A DNA stretch of 60,444 nt from Caulochytrium protostelioides (Eukaryota > Chytridiomycota > Caulochytriomycetes > Caulochytriales > Caulochytriaceae). The notes below the pieces were generated by a model. It worked only from the letters and a program-made list of their open reading frames with translations, was not told where the DNA came from and did not search any database. Every line of letters begins with the position of its first letter. Within the stretch, counting starts at the first letter, position 1. Both the position numbers and the translations under genes were made by a program. Positions 51,679 through 60,444 of the stretch are shown here, piece by piece. The stretch is from positions 1 through 60,444 of the forward strand of contig ML014226.1 of assembly GCA_003615045.1 (NCBI GenBank). Reading direction: 5' to 3'.

Positions 51679-54465
51679 ATGAGCGCGCGCTCGCCGTCCC
51701 CGTCGTCGCCGCCGCCGCCCGCGGCCCGTGACGACGACATCGCGGCGGCGCCGTCGCGGTCGCCGTCGCCGGGCCGTGCCCACGGCTACGCTTCGCCGAA
51801 CGGCCACGCCGACCCCGTGGACGGCGCCGCCGCCGTGACGAACGGCCATGGCCACGCGGCGGCCGACCCGGAGACGGCGTCGCTGTCCGGCGCGCCGCTC
51901 GGCGGCAGTCTCCGCGGCGGCAGTCTCCGCGGCGGCGGCGGCAGCGTCCGCGGCGACGTGAGCCCGCCGCCGCGGGACCTGCGCGACCGGGACCTCGGCG
52001 GCTACCCGCCGCACCACGGCCACCACCACCACCACCACGGCCACGACGGCCACGGTCACCACCACCGCCACGGCGGCCACCACATGTCCCCGGCGGGCGG
52101 CCCGCCGTCCGCGACACTGTTCGTGACCAACTTCAGTCCGCACACGTTCGCCCGCAATCTGGCGCACGCCTTCGAGGTGTATGGGCCGATTGTGCGCTGC
52201 GCCATTCCGCCTCTCCGGCAGCCGGCTGCACGACCGTAAGTATCCGCTGCGATGGACTTCACATGGGGTTTGCTTGTGGATGCAGGCGACTTCCCTTTCC
52301 GCGATGGGGGTCGGCACCTCACCATGCCTTGGCGATCGATGACCACGACCACGACCATGACGATGAGGACCATCATGACGACCCAATCCCAATCCCACGA
52401 CCCACGTGTCCACCCGCGTTTCCGTCTTACCCGGCCCACGGATCCATTCCGGATCCGTCATACCCCACCCACCATACCTCACCCACGATCACCTGGACCC
52501 CCCTCACACACCCCCAGACATCGCGCCACGAAGACCTCCGGCCGGCCTCCCGCAATGCCGGCCGATGAGAGGAGACCGTCGCCCGACCGACGATGGTCTT
52601 CTCCGCCCCTCGCTCGCTGACGGACGGTATATCCCTGGCCGACGTCTCGGCTCGATTTGCATGCGGTGTCTCTGTTTCGCCCCCGCATCTGCGCTTGCGC
52701 CGGCCTCGTTTCCGGCAGCGCCGTCGGAGCCCCCCGGCGGCGGCTTGATGCGATCGTTGATGCGCCGCGCTGCATGACGAACAAGCCGGTCCGAGGGCGA
52801 TGAACGGCCAGGTGTTTTCCCTGGCCGTGGCCGCCGATTCTCCGCAGATCCCCGCGGACACGACCCTTGCTGCGTCGACGGCGGCTCAGCAGTCCCCGCC
52901 ATCGTCGTTGCCGTGGTCGCCCTCGTGGGCGGTTGCTGATGCTGACGCTGCTGTGGCCGCCATGACCACCGCCATACGGTTTCGTAGCGTGATCCTTACG
53001 AGACGCTTGTCGGGATGCTCTCGGGGAGTTTCTGACGCGACCGTTCCGACGTTTTGCATGGCCCCAGCACGGCAGGACTTCCTCGCCCTTGGTCAGGGAG
53101 AAAGGTCGGGCATCGCCTGGCGGCCTCCATCATTGGCTGGGACATGCCTTCGGCCATGGTGCGATCTGTGGGCCGCTTCGTTTCGGGTTGGTTCCCTGGG
53201 CGGTGGTCGCTGACTCACGGTAGTCGTATCCCATCTTGTCGGTCGCCTGTCGGGACCATTCCCGGGTTATCATGTCAGCGGTCATTGCAGCGCGGTGGTC
53301 CGCGCGATGCGCCTCGTCTCATGGGCTGGTGGTCCTTGGTTTCTCGAGGGGATTCTCTCTCGCTTCGCTGGTATCCTGAGTGCTTGGATCCGCGAGCGGT
53401 CATTGTCATCCTGAGTGATCTCCAACGATGTATGCCGACTCACAGCGCCTTTTTTTCTTCTTTTTGATGGTTTCCAGATATGCGTTTGTCGAATTCGAAA
53501 GCCATCGCGACGCCGCGGACGCGTATCACGGGATGCGCGACCGCCGGATCGACGGGTACCCGATCAGCATCCAGTGGGCGCGGGCCGAGCCGCGGTCGAC
53601 GGGCGTGCCGCGGGTGCCGTACGGCGGCGGCCGTGACGAGTTCGGCCGCGACCGCGACCGGCCGTATCGCGACCCGCCGCGCGACCCGTATGCGCGCGAC
53701 CCGTACGCGCGCGACCGCGACCGCGACTACGACCGCTTGGCGCCGCGTGACCGTCTGCCGCCGCGCAGCGATTACGGGCGCGACCGCGACTACGGGCGCG
53801 ACCGCGACATGGGGCGCGACCGTCTGTCCCGCAGCGGCTATGACGGGCGCAGCGGCTACGACAGCCGCGGCGGCTACGACAGCCGCGACGCGTACCGCAC
53901 GGGTCCGCGCAAGATGAGCAGCGCCTCGGCGGGTTCTCGTGACCGCGACCGCGGCTATGACCGTGACCGCGGCTATGACCGCGGCTACGACCGTCCGCGC
54001 AGCCGCGACCGCTCACGCTCGCGCTCGCCGCCGCCGCCGCTCTCGACCGGCAGCCGCCGCGGCCGCGCGCTCTCCCGCTCGCCGTCACCCTTCCCACGCG
54101 ACCGCTCCCGCTCCCGCTCCCGCGAGCGCCTGCGCGACCGCTCGCGCTCGCGCTCGCGCTCGCCCGTCCTGCGCCGCCGCTCCCGGTCCCGGTCCCGGTC
54201 GCGCTCCCTGTCGCCCGTCCGCGGCCGCGAGCTCGAGCGCGCGCGGTCGCGCTCCCGGTCGCGCTCCCGGTCGCGCTCCCGGAGCCCGCCGCCGCCCGCC
54301 GCCGACGCCATGCTCGACCTCGAGGGCGGCGTGACCCCCGGCGCCGGCGCCGGCAGCGGCCGGCCCCTGACGCACGGGACGCCAGCGAAGCTCCCGGACG
54401 AGGACGACGACGGCTGGGGCGTCGGCGCCGCCAGCCCCGGCAGTCCGATGGCGCCGCGTTCGTAA
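51679..54465 (+). CDS. SR-type splicing factor with one RRM (2 exons)
   Basis: Exons 51679-52235 and 53478-54465 encode 514 residues. N-terminus: Ser/Pro and Gly-rich, then a histidine-rich run (HHGHHHHHHGHDGHGHHH, about residues 115-135). The single RRM starts near 145: RNP2 LFVTNF, then ARNLAHAFEVYGPIVRCAI, then after the splice RNP1 YAFVEF and RRIDGYPISIQWARAEP. The C-terminal half is Arg/Asp/Tyr repeats (GRDRDYGRDRD, YDSRGGYDSR) and a long RS domain (SRSRSRSRS) before an acidic end. This is the layout of SRSF/Srp1-type pre-mRNA splicing proteins, whose RS domain is phosphorylated by SRPK. The first RRM half lies in exon 1 and the second in exon 2, so the splice is required. The ATG at 51679 follows the TATA box; the open frame upstream is leader. 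Confidence 0.92.
52236..53477 (+). other. 1242-bp intron splitting the RRM
   Basis: GTAAGT donor at 52236 and TTTCCAG acceptor ending at 53477, preceded by a T-rich tract. Joining gives ARP-YAFVEF, a normal RRM. In the retained form the donor itself supplies an in-frame stop (CCG TAA). It is much the longest intron in the window. Several short ORFs lie inside, none convincing. Confidence 0.92.
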
Positions 54466-54651
54466 GCCGTGGTGGGAGGGACGCCCCCCATACGCGCGAT
54501 CGATGGCATGCCGGCGGTGCCTGCTGTTGCTTTGCAGGCCGGCAGCATGGACGCCGGTCCCATGGAGGTCTCTTTCGTTTAATCGACGGGGTGGTCGGGA
54601 TACCCGTCATGGCGTTCAGAGATCTCCTATTGATCTCCCATCGATCTCTAT

Positions 54652-54939
54652 TGAGTTAAACGCGGTCGTACATGTATTGAGTCAAGGCGCACACCATGTT
54701 CTCGGTGGTGCCCCCGAGGGGACCCCCGAAGCAGACGCGCATTCGGGTCAGTGTCGAATGACCTTGCCGACCTGGGACTGCAATGGGGTCTGCCCAGGGA
54801 TGCGGCACAACGCCTCCGGTCTTTCCGGTAAGGCCAGGCGACGCCGGATGTCCAACGCGGCATTGAGGTTGCGGTTCACCAACTTGCTATGGATGGCTTC
54901 ATTGCCGTTGGTAGCTTCATACCACAGCAGGTCACGAAC
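54652..54939 (-). mobile_element. TnpB/Fanzor-like transposase tail, copy B (relic)
   Basis: About 288 bp related to 28593-28883. On the minus strand it reads FVRDLLWYEATNGNEAIHS, then KLVNRNLNAALDIRRRLALP, ERPEALCRIPG and a stop at 54748-54750. The reading frame is open through this tail and closes upstream of FVRDLL (TAA just before AATNDFED). The expected Asp of an NRDxNAA motif reads Asn here. As in copy A, 96 bp beyond the stop (54652-54747) are conserved, including a GC-rich segment with CCCCGAGGGG that could fold. Family assignment is by motif only. Confidence 0.5.
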
Positions 54940-55454
54940 AAAGATGTCCTCGAAGTCATTGGTGGCCGCTTAGGCCGTGGCAGCCCTCGCGGCGGCGTCA
55001 TCCGCTTGCTTGCTTGTGTCCGCTGGCAGACAATTCTGAAGGGCTTTTTGTGGTTGTTCCTTCAAAGAATTGAGGCCTTCCATAATCAACTTCACCACGA
55101 TTCCACCTTCCGCTTTCAGATCAAGCGGTAGTGCTTGGCATTCACATGGCATTCACGTGGCATCTTCACGTGGGTCCTCTCGACCTCCCGAGACGGGGAC
55201 GGCACGCTGTTGATGGTGATCGTTGTCGTCGATTCCATGGCAAGCATACCGTGGTATCACCAACATCCAGGTTAGAGACGACAATGAAAGCGATCATCGG
55301 CAGGTGCGCACGAGGCGAGCACGGCATGCTCTGCCGGGCCCCGCCGCCGGAGCGACGATCGGTGCGGTCCGGCGGGGGGCCTTTTGTTTGTCATGGTGGG
55401 ATTTGGGTGTCAGATCGAAACCTTGACATGACCTGCGGTGTCCATGTTCATACC

Positions 55455-55829
55455 CATAATGCCATCGTGGCCGGGCAGAGCGTCAGACCTCTCGTCCCGT
55501 GCCGACGGCCGTAGCCATCGGCAGACCCAACGGACCCCATACGATTGGTCATCCTCCCCGCGCAGTGCCATGCCCTCGATACCTTCGAGCGATAGCGTCG
55601 GCGGGATGCGAGAGTGGCGCAGCCATGCACGGCGATGGCGCGATGAATGGCGCAGCCGACGGTGGCCACACCGTATGCGCCGCTCGTCACCTCCGCGCCG
55701 GTGCCATTCGGTCCGCTGCGACCGCTCAGGCGCACATGCGTCGGGCCGAACCTGAAACGCCACAGCGGCAGCGCCAATGAGGGATGAAACGAGGGCGCGC
55801 GGTCATCGGCCACCGCGGATCCCGACGTG
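55455..55829. repeat. 375-bp duplicated sequence, copy 1 (uninterrupted)
   Basis: Begins CATAATGCCATCGTGG and ends CCCGACGTG. It matches 59883-60444 with about four substitutions and no indel other than the 187-bp extra block in copy 2. The left junction is sharp; the right limit cannot be set because copy 2 runs off the window. Minus-strand frames cross it, but none looks like a known protein. Confidence 0.92.
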
Positions 55830-56431
55830 ACACGATAAAACAAAGCCAAACGGGACTAGGATATGGCGATGCCGTGGACGTCTTCGATCGGCGGTGACGA
55901 CGCCGTTGCGGTCCCCGTGACGGCGGCAAGGTGGCAGAATCGACGTGGCGATGGCCTGATCGATGTGATCGCGGCCTTCCACCACGGTGTGGGTCTGGAT
56001 GCCGTCACAACGCTGTCTGCCCGTGGAATCCAGGAGGCCGGCCTCAGAGCGGACGTGCCTGAGCGTGAAAGGGCCTCGACTGCCGCTCAACCGCATGTAT
56101 ATCACGGCGCTCGCCTCTACTGCGGGATGGCCACGGACATATCGGTTCTTGGCGAGATTTTCGGGCTCCCGCTTGGCGCAGCGGCGAGCGTCCTGGCTGG
56201 GAACTCATTGGTTTCCGGAGCTTCGCATGGGCACGGGCAGGAGCTACCAAGTCTCGTACCTACGTCTCCGTCCTCTCTTCGTTGGCCGTGGCGCTCCCGT
56301 CTTCATTGACCCAACGTGACCCTGCCGCCGATCTGTCCGGTTCTTTCTCCCGTTGGTGCGGCGCGTTCACTGACACGCTTTCACGTGTTCACGGACCTCC
56401 TCCCCAGCACCCCACACCCACCCACGCGACC

Positions 56432-57772
56432 ATGTATCGCGTACATCGATGGCTGGCCCTGGCCGCCGTATGCCTCGCGGCGGTCCAGGCCAGGCCCCAG
56501 CCCGCGGCGCCGTCATCCGCGACGGCAGATGCCCAGTCGCCCGTGTCGGCCGCGCATCTGAAAATCCTGGACATCAAAGCCTGGAATATCGATCAGCATT
56601 TTCTGGACAACACCATCTCGATCTACCTCCCGACCACCGATGTCAAGGTCTCCAGTGTTGAGACGCCCGACGGGGCAAAGGCCTGCAACAGCAAGTTGCT
56701 GCCTGACAAGTCCGACATGAGCCAGTACAAGGCCGTCACGACCCAGCTGCAGACCGGCACCGATGCGGCGAAGGCTCAGCGTCTCACTATCTGTGTTCTC
56801 GACAAAGACGTCACCCTGGATCGGGAGATGAACACCGTGAAACGGTTTTTGAGCAAGGTGCCGCCGTTCCTGCTCGAATCGCTCTCGGCCATCATCGTAT
56901 CCGATTTCTCCCCCACCAAGGAACAGCCCATGCTGTACCGCGTCGACAACACGACGATGGTGATGCATCGCTCTCAGCCGGGCCGACTGGCTAGCTGGCT
57001 CATGGCCCTCGTCCATCGCTGGGTGCTCCCGCAGAGCGACGCCGGGAAGATCGACTGGAGCCGCTTCGCACAGGCCGTCGCCAGCGATAGCATCCGGCTG
57101 GATACCAACCGTTTTGCGGTGGCGCATGCCAACGTGGCGTCCTACTTTGCGGCCATGAGCGCCTACGTGATTCTCGCCGTGTATCAGCCCGAGGCGTGGC
57201 ACCCGTTCTGGCTGCACCGGTATGCTAACCAGGTCAAGTTCGTGGCCGACGCCATGAAGCTCGACTGGACCGTGGACGCGATGTACCCGGCATCGATCCG
57301 CTCGGCGCCTGATGGCCGCATCGCGGTGGTGGGCTCGGAGGCGGCCCCCATGAATCCGTCCGCGTCGGTCACGGTGCTCGAGCCCGTCTGCCCCGGCGGG
57401 CGCTTGCGCTTCCACTACCGCCCCGCCGGCTGCGCCTTATACGGCAGTGTCTCCAACGTCGACTACAAGGACGCGACGCTGCGGCTGGATCATGCCCGTC
57501 CGGACGTCAACCATCCGAGCAAGTACACGGCAACGCTGCTCTATCGCATGAAGATGGACACGTCTCCGGAGGCTCTGTGCGACCACCGGTTCGGGGACGT
57601 CGCCGTTCCCGCGGAGATGAAAGCGGACAGTCAGCTGCTGCTCACCATCGACAGTAAATCCCCTGCCAAATTCAGTATCCCCTGGTGGCCCCAGGGCTTC
57701 TGTAAGGGATCTTCGAAGGCCATCAATAGCAGGGCCATCGATAGCAAGGCGGCGAGCGCGGATGCCCTTTAG
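56432..57772 (+). CDS. Secreted protein of unknown family
   Basis: 446-residue protein starting MYRVHRWLALAAVCLAAVQA, a clear signal peptide with a likely cleavage after AVQA or nearby. The mature part is mixed alpha/beta in appearance with few low-complexity stretches, unlike its neighbours. Eight or so Cys residues (for example AKACNSK, LTICVLD, EPVCPGGR, AGCALYG, EALCDHR, QGFCKGS) could form disulphides, consistent with export. Segments such as VAHANVASYFAAMSAYVILAVYQ and WHPFWLHRYANQVKFVADA look like conserved helices, but no catalytic motif was recognised. It may be a cell-surface or parasitism-related protein; this is speculation. The start is the only ATG that provides the signal peptide. 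Confidence 0.8.
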   Translation: MYRVHRWLALAAVCLAAVQARPQPAAPSSATADAQSPVSAAHLKILDIKAWNIDQHFLDNTISIYLPTTDVKVSSVETPDGAKACNSKLLPDKSDMSQYKAVTTQLQTGTDAAKAQRLTICVLDKDVTLDREMNTVKRFLSKVPPFLLESLSAIIVSDFSPTKEQPMLYRVDNTTMVMHRSQPGRLASWLMALVHRWVLPQSDAGKIDWSRFAQAVASDSIRLDTNRFAVAHANVASYFAAMSAYVILAVYQPEAWHPFWLHRYANQVKFVADAMKLDWTVDAMYPASIRSAPDGRIAVVGSEAAPMNPSASVTVLEPVCPGGRLRFHYRPAGCALYGSVSNVDYKDATLRLDHARPDVNHPSKYTATLLYRMKMDTSPEALCDHRFGDVAVPAEMKADSQLLLTIDSKSPAKFSIPWWPQGFCKGSSKAINSRAIDSKAASADAL

Positions 57773-58105
57773 CCTCCAGTTGAACCCTCCTCGATCGATG
57801 TCTCGTCCACTCCTCTCCATGTATCGATAGCTCCCATCCACCTCCATGTATCCATGTCTCAATCAATCAACGTGATAGCATCCAATGATCCTGATCCTGC
57901 TCCTGACGGCGCAAGGCGCCGGTCCCTGATCCTCCTTCCACCCGGTCAGTGACCGCGACGGCACGTGGTTCGATGGACATGAATCAGCGTTGATTAGAGC
58001 AGTAGATGGCGGAGGAGAGAGACAGAGAAACAACGGCACTCAGGGGGTGCCCCCCGTCGATGCACGACCGGTACGGCATGACGCCGCGGCCGGTCCAGAT
58101 ATCCA
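57773..58105. other. 3' region between convergent genes
   Basis: 333 bp with repeated TCGAT/CCATGTATC motifs (for example CTCCATGTATCGATAGC and CTCCATGTATCCATGTC near 57816-57858). Probably the two 3' UTRs; nothing else seen. Confidence 0.4.
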
Positions 58106-58492
58106 CTAGACGCGGGTTTCCCGTGGCCGTGGCGGACCCGCCATCGCCTGCTGCGCCCGCAGCCGCTGCAGCCGCTGCCAGGCGTCGTCGCGCCATGCCC
58201 CGGCGCTGCCGGGCACCGGCCAGGCCCACGGGCTGGCAGGTGGGCCCGCACTCGCACCGGCCGCGGGACCAGCGCCAGCCCCGAACGCGACCGCTGCGCC
58301 GCGCGGCAACGGGCTCTGCAGCGTGCTGCGGCCCAGGCTGGCCGCGCTGACGCTGGCGGCCGCGAAGGCCGGGCCGAGCGGCAGCCGCGTGGGTATCGTC
58401 GGCGAGGTGAGGTCGTTCGGGGTGGTTCGAGCCGCCGCGGCGGCGGCGGCGGCGGCCGGCGTCGTGCGGACGGTCGGACGGGGTGGTGACAT
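58106..58492 (-). CDS. Small Ala/Pro-rich hypothetical protein
   Basis: 128 residues from the ATG giving MSPPRPTVRTTPAAAA. An Ala run, then Pro/Ser/Gly-rich sequence, and a short amphipathic C-terminal helix (AWRDDAWQRLQRLRAQQAM). No family recognised. The frame is open further upstream, but that part is AT-richer and includes a run of 15 A on the plus strand (58611-58625), so it is treated as leader. Coding status rests on composition only. Confidence 0.4.
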   Translation of the reverse strand: MSPPRPTVRTTPAAAAAAAAARTTPNDLTSPTIPTRLPLGPAFAAASVSAASLGRSTLQSPLPRGAAVAFGAGAGPAAGASAGPPASPWAWPVPGSAGAWRDDAWQRLQRLRAQQAMAGPPRPRETRV

Positions 58493-59882
58493 GGTGCGGT
58501 GGCGGCGCAGCGTCGCGTGGCAGACGAGAAGGGAGTCACCGCTCGTCAGGTCGGATCGAGCCTCGGTGATACGGCGCGAGGAATAGGCGCGGCGGGTCAA
58601 CGGCAGCAACAAAAAAAAAAAAAAAGGAGAAATGCGAATGGGCGCAGCACGTGGCGGATGGGTGTCGATCGATTGCCACGAGGGGGGATCACTGGGTTGG
58701 TCACGAGGATGGCATGCACTTTGTATGGGATCGTGAGGAGATGGAGATGGCGTAACGCAGGTCAACGGATAAAGTCGAGCTTGATGAAGCAACGCGGATG
58801 ACAGCCGATTCAGCAATCGGTGTGAGCGGGCGATGGCGTGACGGGGAGTTGACGACGCGGGAGAGCCGGGTTGGCGGTTGTCTATATAAGCGTAGGCCGA
58901 TCTCCACGGCATGACCGGACCCTTCAGGTTCTGTTTCCCGGCGTTCCGTGTGCGGTTTTGCTTCGAATGGGCAGCGACCATCGCCGCATGCTGAGGAGAG
59001 CTCCTTCCACGAAGGGCCACGGATGCTTCCTGAATGACAGAGCTGCCGCAAGGCCGCGGCCGCGAAGGACCCCCTGCATGTGTGTGGATGTGCGTATGCG
59101 TCCTGGCAGCTATAGCCGCTGCATGCTGTGCTGCATGGCGTTCCGCTTTCGCCTGATCCGCTTCCCACTCGGCCTGCCCCCGGCTCGGGCCCTCGCCGGC
59201 CGAATATTGGCTGTATCAAGCAAAATCGAATTTTCCTCGACAGAATTCGAAGGAATCGAGCCAGCGAGCTGTTCCGAGACAGGTGGGCGACGGCGTGGCG
59301 ATGGCGCGAGCCAGCTGACCTCACGTCTCTCGTCCCGTCATGCCGACGACGCCTGTTCCCTCGACTCAGCGAGAGTCTCGGCATTCCGCATGCCGGCCGG
59401 CCGCTCTCTCCAACTCGGGGACCGTCGGCACGGCGGTCGGAGCGGATGCCGCGCCGGCATCCCATTGAATTTGATCAGCGTGCGGCATGCGCGCGGCGGC
59501 CGCGTGATGTGCGGCGCCTCCCGCTGCCAGAATGGGAGGGCGGCACCGCCAGTGCGTCCGGCCCGTCGGTCTTCGTTCGATCGCGGCCGGCGGCCGACGA
59601 CATCTTCCGCACATCCGTCGCATCGCGCACAGCATGGCGATCCGGCACGATCGCTACAGGTGGACCAACAGCAAGCGCGTGTGTGGCCTTCTCGATCCTT
59701 GCTCGATGCTTTCGCCATGTTTTCATCAGGCCTTCTCGGGGTCACGCTGGGTCCATCATCGAGGCCAGGATCGGAGCGATCCACGGGAACCGCGGGGCAC
59801 CATCTAGGTGGCGGCGATGCGGCCACGGGACGGGAGACCGGCCCCTCGGTGGGGATGGGCGAAACGCCGGTGCGGCGCTACG
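58493..59882. other. 1.4-kb region without a supported gene
   Basis: Contains an A15 run (58611-58625) and TATATAAG at 58883-58890, identical to the TATA box of the GRWD1-like gene on the plus strand. A plus-strand frame (58871-59887) opens at TTG and has an internal ATG near 58967, but its product is Arg/Ser-rich and unrecognised; it could be a real gene or chance. Confidence 0.35.
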
Positions 59883-60444
59883 CATAATGCCATCGTGGCC
59901 GGGCAGAGCGTCGGACCTCTCGTCCCGTGCCGACGGCCGTAGCCATCGGCAGACCCAACGGACCCCATACGATTGGTCATCCTCCCCGCGCAGTGCCATG
60001 CCCTCGATACCTTCGAGCGATGCGCTGCGCTGCGCTGCGCTGTGCTGCGCTGCGCTGGGATGGATGCCATGTCACACGGGGTTTCGCGCCAGGTCAGAAT
60101 CCGTGAATGATCGCCCCTTCTACCGCCTTCACCCTGATCGGCCCTGGTGTGGCGATCAGCACAGCGTCGCGTACCATGCCGGGTCCAGCCCCGATACCTT
60201 CGAGCGATAGCGTCGGCGGGATGCGAGAGTGGCGCAGCCATGCACGGCGATGGCGCGATGAATGGCGCAGCCGCCGGTGGCCACACCGTATGCGCCGCTC
60301 GTCACCTCCGCGCCGGTGCCATTCGGCCCGCTGCGACCGCTCAGGCGCGCATGCGTCGGGCCGAACCTGAAACGCCACAGCGGCAGCGCCAATGAGGGAT
60401 GAAACGAGGGCGCGCGGTCATCGGCCACCGCGGATCCCGACGTG
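59883..60444. repeat. Duplicated sequence, copy 2 (interrupted, runs off window)
   Basis: Near-identical to 55455-55829 but split after base 60021 by an extra 187 bp. 562 minus 187 equals 375, so no other indel separates the two copies. It continues past the right edge. Confidence 0.92.
60022..60191. mobile_element. 170-bp insert with 17-bp target-site duplication, SINE-like candidate
   Basis: Flanked by direct repeats CGATACCTTCGAGCGAT at 60005-60021 and 60192-60208; copy 1 of the host repeat has this 17-mer once. The left end of the insert is a (GCGCT)n tract of about 36 bp (with one GTGCT unit); on the minus strand this is a 3' simple-sequence tail. A long duplication plus terminal simple repeat is typical of LINE-mobilised short retroposons, but no clear pol III A and B boxes were found. 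A deletion in copy 1 between the 17-mers is the alternative. Confidence 0.55.

Larger units (their letters stand above)
54466..56431. other. 2-kb intergenic region with mobile relic and duplicated segment
   Basis: Between the SR gene and the secreted-protein gene. It contains TnpB/Fanzor-like tail copy B (54652-54939) and the first copy of the 375-bp duplicated sequence (55455-55829). The final 600 bp presumably include the promoter of the secreted-protein gene; no TATA box is clear. No gene was found. Confidence 0.5.

Noticed and set aside
50728-52239. Longer N-terminus for the SR protein
   Set aside because: The open frame upstream of 51679 crosses the TATA-like TTTTTATACC and the CT-rich leader; the ATG at 51679 fits better.
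57962-57985. GGTTCGATGGAC resembling a tRNA B box
   Set aside because: No matching A box, acceptor stem or anticodon arm can be drawn around it; no tRNA gene is supported anywhere in the window.
1-60444. Bacterial operon, CRISPR or phage-like system
   Set aside because: All recognised genes are eukaryotic, with spliceosomal introns and no regularly spaced direct repeats with unique spacers.

Overview
The window reads as nuclear DNA of a GC-rich, gene-dense, intron-poor eukaryote. The best fit is a zoospore-forming (flagellated) early-diverging fungus of chytrid type. Reasons: a complete axonemal inner-arm dynein heavy chain (so the cell builds a motile cilium); an Rrg7-type mitochondrial protein, a family known mainly from fungi; TORC2 Rictor, a Pho85/Cdk5-type kinase and a Pot1-type thiolase; short introns with GTAAGT/GTATGT/GTAATG donors and TAG/CAG acceptors; and TATATAAG-type TATA boxes. 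Caulochytrium would match the base composition, but that name is a guess. No bacterial operons, rRNA, tRNA or CRISPR arrays were seen.

Layout. 2-5212 (+) is the 3' part of a RICTOR-like TORC2 gene, cut by the left edge. It converges on a Siva-like cysteine-rich gene (5281-6219, -). A promoter with eight tandem 9-mers leads into DNA polymerase delta catalytic subunit (7086-10601, +), which converges on an Rrg7-like nuclease-fold gene (10706-11470, -). Next come an unrecognised coiled-coil protein (12214-14994, +), a Pho85/CDK5-type kinase with a large inserted segment (15786-17171, +) and the farnesyl/geranylgeranyl-transferase alpha subunit (17284-18435, -). Two perfect hairpins lie before a spliced peroxisomal-type thiolase gene (about 19646-21143, +). 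A three-exon GRWD1/Rrb1 ribosome-assembly chaperone gene (21963-24613, +) converges on a PA-TM-RING ubiquitin ligase gene (25213-27153, -).

The middle holds a Ser/Pro-rich hypothetical gene (29534-30274, -) and then a single uninterrupted 15.1-kb reading frame for a DNAH10/1-beta inner-arm dynein heavy chain (31863-46985, -). After it come a RUS/DUF647 membrane protein (48322-50370, -), an SR-type splicing factor whose RRM is split by a 1.24-kb intron (51679-54465, +), a secreted protein of unknown family (56432-57772, +) and a small Ala-rich frame (58106-58492, -). Most pairs are convergent with short 3' gaps (68-112 bp) or divergent with 0.7-1.4 kb promoters.

Mobile and repeat content lies mainly in 27-29 kb and 54.6-60.4 kb. 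Two diverged copies of a roughly 290-bp tail carry the C-terminus of a TnpB/Fanzor-like transposase plus 96 bp of conserved 3' non-coding DNA. A 375-bp sequence at 55455 recurs almost identically at 59883 up to the right edge, where the second copy is split by a 170-bp insert flanked by 17-bp direct repeats and carrying a (GCGCT)n tract at one end. These are the strongest candidates for something undescribed. The genes themselves are mainly conserved housekeeping genes (TOR signalling, replication, prenylation, beta-oxidation, ribosome assembly, splicing, flagellar motility) with unusually long Ala/Gly/Pro low-complexity insertions.
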